DNA of 5,974 bases from an uncultured Eubacterium sp. (GTDB taxonomy: Bacteria; Bacillota; Clostridia; Lachnospirales; Lachnospiraceae): assembly GCA_905236225.1 (NCBI GenBank), contig CAJOPM010000032.1:1-5974 (forward strand). Reading direction: 5' to 3'. The translations under genes and the position numbers were made by a program. The notes beneath the pieces were generated by a model. The model ran no database searches, was not told the origin of the DNA, and saw only the letters and a list, made by a program, of their open reading frames with translations. The stretch's first letter is position 1. Every line of letters begins with the position of its first letter. Shown piece after piece: positions 1 through 5,392 of this stretch.

Positions 1-84
1 AGGATGCGCAGGGATTTGCACATGAAATATGTCAGCTAAAGCTGACGCAAATCCCGCGCCAAGTCTCGCGAGCGAGACTTGAAT
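1..84. repeat. 84-bp palindromic repeat, copy 1 (left edge may be cut)
   Basis: This stretch matches 414-497 over its whole length, with about ten substitutions and two compensating single-base indels. It contains nested inverted repeats: an outer GCGC/GCGC pair, GGGATTTG (11-18) with CAAATCCC, an inner GTCAGCT/AGCTGAC hairpin, and a separate hairpin AAGTCTCGC-GA-GCGAGACTT (61-80). Several differences between the copies are compensatory, which suggests a selected RNA or single-stranded DNA fold. No protein is encoded. The element may begin before the window. Its function is unknown; it could be a dispersed intergenic palindromic (REP/MITE-like) element or a structured RNA module. Confidence 0.8.
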
Positions 85-111
85 GAGCGTACGAAAGGTG
101 CGCTCACTTTT
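84..111 (+). terminator. Weak terminator-like hairpin after repeat copy 1
   Basis: GAGCGTAC (85-92) pairs with GTGCGCTC (98-105) around the loop GAAAG, with one G-T wobble and an extra T84-A106 pair. Only a short T-run (108-111) follows. It could end an upstream transcript or simply belong to the repeat family. Copy 2 has no such hairpin after it, which argues that this one is not part of the repeat. No convincing sigma-A promoter for the riboswitch transcript was found between this hairpin and position 124. Confidence 0.35.
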
Positions 112-123
112 AACTAAATAACC

Positions 124-213
124 ATAGCTGGGGGAGCGGCAGCTGAGAATTCGGGAATTATTCCCAACGACCCTTATTACCTGATCCGGATAACACCGGC
201 GTAGGGAAGCTTT
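124..213 (+). promoter_or_regulatory. TPP riboswitch (THI element) aptamer
   Basis: The conserved THI-box blocks appear in order: a G-rich P2 strand (130-134), CTGAGA (143-148), a P3 hairpin GGGAA-TTA-TTCCC (153-165), ACCCTT (170-175), ACCTGATC (179-186), the CCGG/CCGG P4-P5 arm (186-198) and GCGTAGGGA (199-207). AGCT at 126-129 can close P1 with AGCT at 208-211. The family binds thiamine pyrophosphate and in Gram-positive bacteria usually causes premature transcription termination. It lies on the same strand as, and directly upstream of, the NifB/transporter/nitrogenase-like operon, with a strong terminator 37 nt behind it and no intervening gene. The operon is therefore its probable target. 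Confidence 0.96.
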
Positions 214-249
214 TACATCTAGAGCATCATATTTTCTCATATGCTTTTT

Positions 250-274
250 AAGCTGCCTTTGGCAGCTTTTTTTT
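250..274 (+). terminator. Intrinsic terminator forming the riboswitch expression platform
   Basis: AAGCTGCC (250-257) pairs perfectly with GGCAGCTT (261-268) around a TTT loop, followed by an unbroken T-run to 274. The aptamer contains GGCAGCT at 138-144, identical to the 3' arm of this stem, so it can pair with AGCTGCC (251-257) as an anti-terminator. Ligand binding locks up the CTGAGA strand, which would free the terminator: TPP present means off. A weaker bulged hairpin (221-247, AGCAT/ATGCT core, T-run 245-249) just upstream may be part of the same platform. Confidence 0.9.
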
Positions 275-404
275 ATCTTAGTCGGATAAGACCCCTTCCT
301 CTAAGCACAGCGAAGGTAGGGTTATAACAAACTGGTCTCATTCGGGGTTACCCTAAAGGACTAGGAATGCTAAGCATTCCGTCGCAATCTCCGACTGAGA
401 TAAA
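272..404. repeat. 15-bp long-range inverted repeat enclosing a structured interior
   Basis: The arm at 272-286 (TTTATCTTAGTCGGA) pairs with 390-404 (TCCGACTGAGATAAA) over 15 bp with one wobble. Inside are CCTTC/GAAGG (294-298 with 312-316), a perfect 7-bp hairpin GGAATGC-TAA-GCATTCC (364-380), AGACC/GGTCT (289-293 with 334-338) and TAGGGT/ACCCTA (317-322 with 350-355). The last two would cross as a pseudoknot. There is no credible ORF and no match to a riboswitch class I know. It may be an uncharacterised leader RNA or a small MITE-like insertion; no target-site duplication is evident. The left arm overlaps the T-run of the terminator. Confidence 0.6.
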
Positions 405-413
405 CGCTTCGCG

Positions 414-497
414 AGGATGCGCACGGATTCGGACAGGAATTTGTCTGCTGAAGCAGACCCAAATCCGGCGCGCAAGACTCGCGAGCGAGACTTGAAT
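414..497. repeat. 84-bp palindromic repeat, copy 2, abutting the nifB-like start codon
   Basis: This is the second copy of the element at 1-84. The last 17 bases, CTCGCGAGCGAGACTTG onward, are the same in both. The stem pairs GTCTGCT/AGCAGAC and CGGATT/AATCCG differ from copy 1 by compensatory changes. The distal hairpin (474-493) ends six bases before the first start codon of the next gene, so the element occupies the place where a ribosome binding site would normally be. Together with 272-404 it fills the 225 bp between terminator and coding region. Confidence 0.8.
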
Positions 498-499
498 TT

Positions 500-1366
500 A
501 TGATTATGAAAAAAAACATAGAAACACTTCACCCGTGTTTGGGAGGACAACTTAATAACGCAAGAATACATCTTCCCGTAAGCCCTGTATGTAATATCAA
601 ATGTAAATATTGCAAAAGAGCAATAGATAATTATTCCGACAGACCGGGCGTATCAGGAGGCATTATAGGAGTAGATGAAGTCGAAGATATTATGACAAGG
701 GCGCTTGAAATATGTCCGCAGATAACGGTCGCAGGTATATCCGGTCCGGCAGACCCGCTTGCAACCAATCATGCAATAGACGCTTTTGAAATTATAGATA
801 AGAATTTCCCGGATATTGTCAAATGCCTTAGTACTAACGGACTTTGTCTGTATAACAGGATTGAGGATATTGTCAGGGTAAATGTAGATGCCATAACGGT
901 TACGGTTAATGCTGTCGATCCTGAAATTGAGGCTCGTATTAACAAGGGGATATGTATCAAAGGGAAATGGATATATTCATTAGATGCGGCAAAGATACTT
1001 ATTAACAGACAGCTGATGGGTATTAAGGCGGCGGCGCAGGCAGGTATCTTTGTAAAAATCAATACTGTGCTTATTCCCGGAATCAACGATAAACATATCG
1101 GTAAGGTTGCAAAGAAGGTAGCAAGTCTTGGTGCTAAGGTTTTTAATGTAATAGGACTTATTCCGCAGGCTGATATGTCAGGCATAAGGGAGCCGGGCTG
1201 CGATGCAATCGATAAAGCAAGGCAAGAGGCCTCTTCTTATATGAAGGTTTTTTCTCATTGTGCAAGATGCAGAGCAGATGCAGTGGGTATGATAGGCAAA
1301 GATGATTTGAGATATGAAATCTATGGCGATATGAATATAGATTATGAAAATTTTTCACATGGTTAA
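500..1366 (+). CDS. nifB: NifB-like radical SAM protein (nitrogenase cofactor precursor synthesis)
   Basis: NifB fuses two [4Fe-4S] clusters and inserts a SAM-derived carbide to make NifB-co, the 8Fe core of nitrogenase cofactors. This 288-residue protein has the family landmarks in order: HPC (Cys13), ARIH (His24), the radical SAM motif CX3CX2C (Cys31, Cys35, Cys38), RPGV (48-51), GISGPADPLA (79-88), CLSTNG (109-114), VKINTVLIPGIND (185-197) and the C-terminal CXXCRADAVG (Cys254, Cys257). It is the short form without a NifX-like domain. Canonical NifB, as I recall it, has another cysteine a few residues after the radical SAM motif (RK-aromatic-DC); here the stretch reads AIDN, so that ligand seems absent. 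ATG at 500 or 506 may be used; neither has a clear Shine-Dalgarno. It is the first gene of the operon. Assignment to the NifB family is firm, but an identical product is not proven. Confidence 0.92.
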   Translation: MIMKKNIETLHPCLGGQLNNARIHLPVSPVCNIKCKYCKRAIDNYSDRPGVSGGIIGVDEVEDIMTRALEICPQITVAGISGPADPLATNHAIDAFEIIDKNFPDIVKCLSTNGLCLYNRIEDIVRVNVDAITVTVNAVDPEIEARINKGICIKGKWIYSLDAAKILINRQLMGIKAAAQAGIFVKINTVLIPGINDKHIGKVAKKVASLGAKVFNVIGLIPQADMSGIREPGCDAIDKARQEASSYMKVFSHCARCRADAVGMIGKDDLRYEIYGDMNIDYENFSHG

Positions 1367-1377
1367 AGGAGGATATT

Positions 1378-2415
1378 ATGATAAAGAATACCATAAAAAG
1401 AACAATAGCGCTTACATCAGCGGCAGCCATTATTTTAACAGCAGCATGTGGATGCTCAAGTGATAAGGGCGCAAGCGCAGTATCTGCATCAGATGAAAGC
1501 AATAGTGAAAATTATGAAGAAGTTACGATGATTCTTGACTGGACACCGAATACAAACCATACAGGAATATACGTTGCAGATCAGCTTGGATACTACGAGG
1601 AGGCCGGTATAAAGGTAAATATAGAAATGCCGGCAAATGGAGTTTCATCACAACTTGTCGGAGCCGGCAAGGGAGAGTTTGGAATAAGCAATCAGGAAAA
1701 TGTAACCTATGCGCGCTCGCTTGATGATCCAATGCCGATAAAAAGTATAGCGGCAATTATTTCTCATAATACATCAGGATTTGTCTCATTGTCTTCATCT
1801 AATATTGATTCACCTGCAGACTGGGGACAAAAGACATATGGAGGATATGGCGGTACTACTGAAATTGCAATAGTAAAGAAAATTGCCTCCGACTATGGAG
1901 TAGATCCCGACACAATTAATTTCGTTGAGTTAGGTGATGCCGATGCCATAACCTCACTTCAAAATGGAATAGACTTTATGTGGGTATATGAGGGAGCAGA
2001 ACTTATTACATTTGAAGAGAATGGAATAGATTATAATTATCTGCCTCTAAGGGATTTTGGTGATGAATATGACTACTATACTCCCGTAATAATTGCAAAT
2101 ACAGATTATACAGATGCAAATTCCGATATTGCAGCGGCGTTTGTTAAAGCGACCCAAAAGGGCTATGAATATGCAATAGAAAATCCTGATGATGCCGCAC
2201 AGATTCTGCTAAGCGCCGTAAGTGATTTGGATGAGAATACGACTATAAAGAGCCAGCTCTACCTTTCACAAAAATATGCCGAGGATGCCACAATGTGGGG
2301 TTGGCAGGAAGATGATGTATGGCAAAGATATGCCACATTTTTAGAGGATAACGGATTATTAGACGGACAGATTAGCATAGATGGCGCTTATACTAATGAG
2401 TATTTAACTAAATAA
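1378..2415 (+). CDS. thiY: ThiY/NMT1-type ABC transporter substrate-binding lipoprotein
   Basis: This is an extracellular solute-binding protein that would capture a small ligand and deliver it to the permease encoded next. Residues 1-23 are a signal peptide with a basic start and hydrophobic core. A lipoprotein cysteine follows at Cys24 (LTAAC) or less likely Cys26, then a Ser/Asp/Glu-rich linker. The mature domain opens with DWTPNTNHTGIYVA (54-67), the hallmark of the NMT1/THI5-like and ThiY family that binds formyl-aminopyrimidine or HMP-type thiamine precursors. The later GISNQENVTYAR and YGGYGGTTE segments fit the same fold. A strong AAAGGAGG (1365-1372) sits 5 nt before the ATG. The signal peptide and neighbouring permease and ATPase argue against a cytoplasmic THI5-type HMP-P synthase. 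Family members also bind sulfonates or nitrate, so the ligand is inferred from this motif plus the TPP riboswitch. Confidence 0.9.
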   Translation: MIKNTIKRTIALTSAAAIILTAACGCSSDKGASAVSASDESNSENYEEVTMILDWTPNTNHTGIYVADQLGYYEEAGIKVNIEMPANGVSSQLVGAGKGEFGISNQENVTYARSLDDPMPIKSIAAIISHNTSGFVSLSSSNIDSPADWGQKTYGGYGGTTEIAIVKKIASDYGVDPDTINFVELGDADAITSLQNGIDFMWVYEGAELITFEENGIDYNYLPLRDFGDEYDYYTPVIIANTDYTDANSDIAAAFVKATQKGYEYAIENPDDAAQILLSAVSDLDENTTIKSQLYLSQKYAEDATMWGWQEDDVWQRYATFLEDNGLLDGQISIDGAYTNEYLTK

Positions 2416-2419
2416 TGAT

Positions 2420-3157
2420 ATGAAGAAAAAGATTATATATCCAATTACAACAATAGTAATAATAATAGCAGCGTGGCAGATTGTGGTAGAGTGTGCCGAA
2501 ATTCCGGCCTATATATTGCCACCTCCTTTAAGTGTCGCGGCGGCATTTGTCGATGACTTTAGTTCAATTGCATCAAACGGGATCTCTACATTGGCAGAGG
2601 GCTTTATCGGAATGGCGATAGCGGTGGCAATTTCCATTGTGGTTGCATTTCTTATGGATAAATTCGACAGGTTTAAAAAAACTGTATATCCGCTGCTTGT
2701 GATTACGCAGACTGTTCCGGTAATTGCCATAGCACCGCTGCTTATTATATGGTTTGGATTCGGTATGCTGCCCAAGGTTATATTAGTGGTTATAATGTGC
2801 TTTTTCCCGATTACCGTAAATTTAGTTGACGGATTTGACTGTGTTGATAAAGACAGTCTAAATATGTTCAGGGTCTTAAGAGCAAGTGAAAGTCAGATTT
2901 ACTACCATCTTAAATTTCCGGCTGCGCTCCCCTATTTTTTCTCGGGATTGAAAATTTCGATCACCTGGATGCTTATGTCGGCAATATTATCAGAGTGGAT
3001 CGGAAGCAAGAGCGGAATCGGAGTATATATGCTAAGAGCAAAGCAGTCTTATTCACTTGATAAGCTTTTTGCTTCGGTAGTATTTGTTGTAGTTATCAGT
3101 TTGATATTAATAGGAATTGTTAATCTTGTCAGAAACAAAGTTATTAGGTGGAGATAA
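2420..3157 (+). CDS. thiX: ABC transporter permease, NitT/TauT/ThiX type
   Basis: This 245-residue inner-membrane protein would form the homodimeric channel of the importer. Hydrophobic segments lie roughly at 5-24, 57-79, 91-112, 117-136, 172-192 and 215-236, the six-helix layout of the BPD_transp_1 fold. The family signature YILPPPLSVAAAF (31-43) follows helix 1. The cytoplasmic EAA-type coupling loop, LRASESQIYYHLKFPAALPY (153-172), would dock on the ATPase. The ATG lies 4 nt after the lipoprotein stop with little Shine-Dalgarno sequence, so translation is probably coupled to the gene upstream. The name thiX is by family and context; sequence alone does not separate it from SsuC/TauC-type permeases. 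Confidence 0.88.
   Translation: MKKKIIYPITTIVIIIAAWQIVVECAEIPAYILPPPLSVAAAFVDDFSSIASNGISTLAEGFIGMAIAVAISIVVAFLMDKFDRFKKTVYPLLVITQTVPVIAIAPLLIIWFGFGMLPKVILVVIMCFFPITVNLVDGFDCVDKDSLNMFRVLRASESQIYYHLKFPAALPYFFSGLKISITWMLMSAILSEWIGSKSGIGVYMLRAKQSYSLDKLFASVVFVVVISLILIGIVNLVRNKVIRWR
3146..3153 (+). promoter_or_regulatory. Ribosome binding site deciding a GTG start for the ATPase
   Basis: AGGTGGAG lies within the last three codons of the permease and ends 8 nt before GTG at 3162. The in-frame ATG at 3117 would add 15 residues of unrelated character (MLILSETKLLGGDKI), overlap the permease by 41 nt and lack a good ribosome binding site, so GTG is preferred. Confidence 0.7.
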
Positions 3158-3161
3158 AATA

Positions 3162-3890
3162 GTGGATGATGATATCAAAGTTAATCTTGATGGAATACAA
3201 AAAACATATGGCGATAAATGCGTTATATCGGACATTACGTTGCATGTAAATGCGGCTGAGCATGTTTGCGTTCTTGGGCCTAGCGGATGCGGTAAAAGTA
3301 CTCTTATGAATATCTTGACCGGATTGCTTGACTGTGATAAAGGTAAGGTTCGGGTAGAGGGCAGAATTGGTTATATGCAGCAAAAAGATTTGCTTCTTCC
3401 GTGGAAAAGTTGTATTGAAAATGTATATCTTCCGCTTATATTGGCAGGAGAAGCCAAAGAGAAGGCAAGAAGCAGGGCAGCTTCGTTTTTTGATACGTTT
3501 AAGATATCAGGATGCGAAGACAAATACCCGCAGGAAATGTCTGGAGGAATGAGACAAAGAGCTGCGCTTCTTAGGACATTTTTATCATCCGAAGATATAC
3601 TTCTTTTAGATGAACCGTTCGGAGCGCTTGATTCGATAACCAGAGGGCAGCTTCATACGTGGCTTATAGATGTTGAAAAGGAATATTTGCTTACCACGCT
3701 TATGATTACCCATGATATTGATGAAGCTATCCTGCTCTCTGATAGGATATATGTCTTATCTAATAAACCGGCTCATATATGTGATGAGATTATAGTTGAC
3801 TATCTTAAGGATGATAAGAACAAGCGCCTGTTTGATGCAAGGTCATTGGAAATAAAGAAAAGAATATTAGATGATTTAAAGGAAGAATAG
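3162..3890 (+). CDS. thiZ: ABC transporter ATP-binding protein, NitT/TauT/ThiZ type
   Basis: This cytoplasmic ATPase would power import through the permease encoded just upstream. With the GTG start it has 242 residues, normal for the family. All nucleotide-binding motifs are intact: Walker A GPSGCGKST (39-47), Q-loop YMQQKDLLLPW (71-81), signature MSGGMRQRAALLR (126-138), Walker B ILLLDE (146-151, catalytic Glu151), D-loop GALD (154-157) and switch His184 in ITHDIDEA. The LLPW stretch after the Q-loop is typical of SsuB/TauB/ThiZ ATPases. The start lies 4 nt beyond the permease stop. No regulatory C-terminal domain is present. Function as transporter ATPase is secure; substrate specificity follows from the neighbours only. 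Confidence 0.92.
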   Translation: MDDDIKVNLDGIQKTYGDKCVISDITLHVNAAEHVCVLGPSGCGKSTLMNILTGLLDCDKGKVRVEGRIGYMQQKDLLLPWKSCIENVYLPLILAGEAKEKARSRAASFFDTFKISGCEDKYPQEMSGGMRQRAALLRTFLSSEDILLLDEPFGALDSITRGQLHTWLIDVEKEYLLTTLMITHDIDEAILLSDRIYVLSNKPAHICDEIIVDYLKDDKNKRLFDARSLEIKKRILDDLKEE

Positions 3891-3892
3891 TT

Positions 3893-5392
3893 ATGTCTAT
3901 AGATATTAATTTAGATGAGCCGCCGATAAGAGAAAACAGACTTCATTCGATTGTGGGCTATGACGGGAGCGTGCAGCATATTGCAAATGAGGGCTGCAAA
4001 GGCTGCCTGAAAAATAAAGACAGATGCTTTACTACGGGAACATATTGTGCGCATCTTACGTCTATTACTTCGGTTTTGGGACTGCCGGACACTCTTGTTG
4101 TAGACCATGCTCCGATAGGATGTTGCGGAGTTGAGATGATTTTTTCGGGTGGATACAGCCTTAATGAGCCATATGAGACCGGCAAATACAGAGATAACGT
4201 CAGGATGTTTACAACCAAGCTAGATGAGACAGACACCGTTTTTGGCGGAGAGGAAAAGCTGAAAAATGTGATTAGAGGCGCATATGAGAGACATCATCCC
4301 AAAGAAATCTATATTGCAAGCAGCTGTACATCGGCAATAATAGGTGAAGATATAGGAGCTGTTGCCGATCAGATGAGCAAAGAACTCGGAATAAAAGTAT
4401 GCGCTCTTGGATCTGCGGGTATGAGGTCTAAGCTTTGGTCGGGCGGATTTGATGCTTTTTTCCACTCTACCGCAAAATGCAGAATCAAACCGGTTGATAA
4501 AAAGACAGATACGATAGTATATGCAGGATTTGCATCAATTGCCAAGGAGACTATCGCCCCGGTCTTTAAAAAACTTGGACTTGATATGGTCTTTCTTACC
4601 GCCGGAAGCAGCATAGAAGATTACGAAAGAGCGGCCGGCGCAAAGGTTTCTTTCGGGCAGTGCGATGTAGATGCGTCTTACATTTTAAGCTATCTTGAGC
4701 AAGAGTTTTCTGTAAAATATTTTCATCTGCATCAACCTAACGGTGTAATTGGATTTGAAAGATTTATAACAGATATAGCCGCATATCTTAAAAAAGAAGA
4801 TATTGCAAAAGAGATTATAGAAGAAGAAAAGAATAAATACCTATCTAAGATAGAAAAGGTCAAACCTTATCTTCAAGGGAAAAGAGCGGTTGTTGCTTTG
4901 GGGTCTGGATATGCGTTTGAGCTGGCGCGTATGCTTGAAGAACTGGGGATGAAAGTTGCTAGAATTATTTCTTATCATTATGACCCCATGACGGATGCCA
5001 GTAAAGACAAAGAAAAAAGAAGCGTAGTTGCGGATATTAAGGAACTTGGATTTGATGCGCCTCTTAGCGTAAATAATGCGCAGCAGATGGAAAATTATCT
5101 TATTATTAAAAGATGTAAGCCTGATATAGTGATAACAAGAGCTCACGGAGCCGGATGCTGGTCGGCTTATACAGGCGTGCCCACATTGGATCCGGGACTT
5201 GGCATCAATATGATAGGCTATAGGGGATTGTATCTGTTTGCGGAAGCAATAAAGTCAACGCTTAGAAATACTGCAGTGTTTGACAGCCTTAAAAGAAGAT
5301 ACGTATCGCCGTTTAGTGAAGAATTTGAGAATATGAAGCCACATAGTTTTTATAAACAACAAATGGGAGGAGAAAATCATGAAAAGCAGTAG
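3893..5392 (+). CDS. Nitrogenase component 1-like protein, NifD/NifE side
   Basis: This 499-residue oxidoreductase_nitro-family protein would form half of a catalytic heterotetramer with the next gene product. Hand alignment to Azotobacter NifD places Cys52, Cys77 (HAPIGCCG) and Cys145 (SSCTSAIIGEDI) at the P-cluster positions Cys62, Cys88 and Cys154. The FGGEEKL stretch (117-123) matches the conserved FGG-KL segment. Cys257 (GQCDVDASY) falls on the FeMo-cofactor ligand Cys275. The positions of Arg96, Gln191 and His195 read Ser85, Ser179 and Ser183, and the His442 region (GVPTLDPGLG, 428-437) has no histidine, so it is unlikely to be a dinitrogenase. An extra CX2CX6C (Cys35, Cys38, Cys45) lies near the N-terminus. 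AAAGGAAG (3878-3885) precedes the ATG. It resembles the nitrogenase-like reductases broadly (such as methylthio-alkane reductase) but could also be a NifE-like scaffold. The reaction is unknown. Confidence 0.88.
   Translation: MSIDINLDEPPIRENRLHSIVGYDGSVQHIANEGCKGCLKNKDRCFTTGTYCAHLTSITSVLGLPDTLVVDHAPIGCCGVEMIFSGGYSLNEPYETGKYRDNVRMFTTKLDETDTVFGGEEKLKNVIRGAYERHHPKEIYIASSCTSAIIGEDIGAVADQMSKELGIKVCALGSAGMRSKLWSGGFDAFFHSTAKCRIKPVDKKTDTIVYAGFASIAKETIAPVFKKLGLDMVFLTAGSSIEDYERAAGAKVSFGQCDVDASYILSYLEQEFSVKYFHLHQPNGVIGFERFITDIAAYLKKEDIAKEIIEEEKNKYLSKIEKVKPYLQGKRAVVALGSGYAFELARMLEELGMKVARIISYHYDPMTDASKDKEKRSVVADIKELGFDAPLSVNNAQQMENYLIIKRCKPDIVITRAHGAGCWSAYTGVPTLDPGLGINMIGYRGLYLFAEAIKSTLRNTAVFDSLKRRYVSPFSEEFENMKPHSFYKQQMGGENHEKQ

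Noticed and set aside
272..404. T-box, S-box, cobalamin, FMN or lysine riboswitch
   Set aside because: None of the consensus blocks of these classes that I could check (for example the T-box AGGGTGG motif) is present.
1..497. CRISPR array
   Set aside because: Only two copies, 84 bp long and over 300 bp apart, with internal hairpins and no regular spacers or cas genes.
353..571. Minus-strand 72-codon ORF over the leader and repeat copy 2
   Set aside because: It runs through the palindromic repeat and antisense into the nifB-like start; its composition follows the repeat structure and no protein family is recognisable.
769..1185. Minus-strand ORF of 138 codons, and similar antisense ORFs at 1158-1502, 2509-2775, 4220-4465, 4369-4614 and 4841-5146
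   Set aside because: Each lies antisense to a well-supported gene, has low-complexity hydrophobic or basic sequence, no recognisable domain and no convincing ribosome binding site.
1378..2415. THI5-type HMP-P synthase instead of a binding protein
   Set aside because: A lipoprotein signal peptide, the adjoining permease and ATPase, and the lack of the cysteine-rich THI5 active-site motif point to a transporter component.
3367..3552. Plus-strand 61-codon ORF inside the ATPase gene
   Set aside because: It is an out-of-frame shadow of the ATPase, whose motifs are continuous in the main frame.
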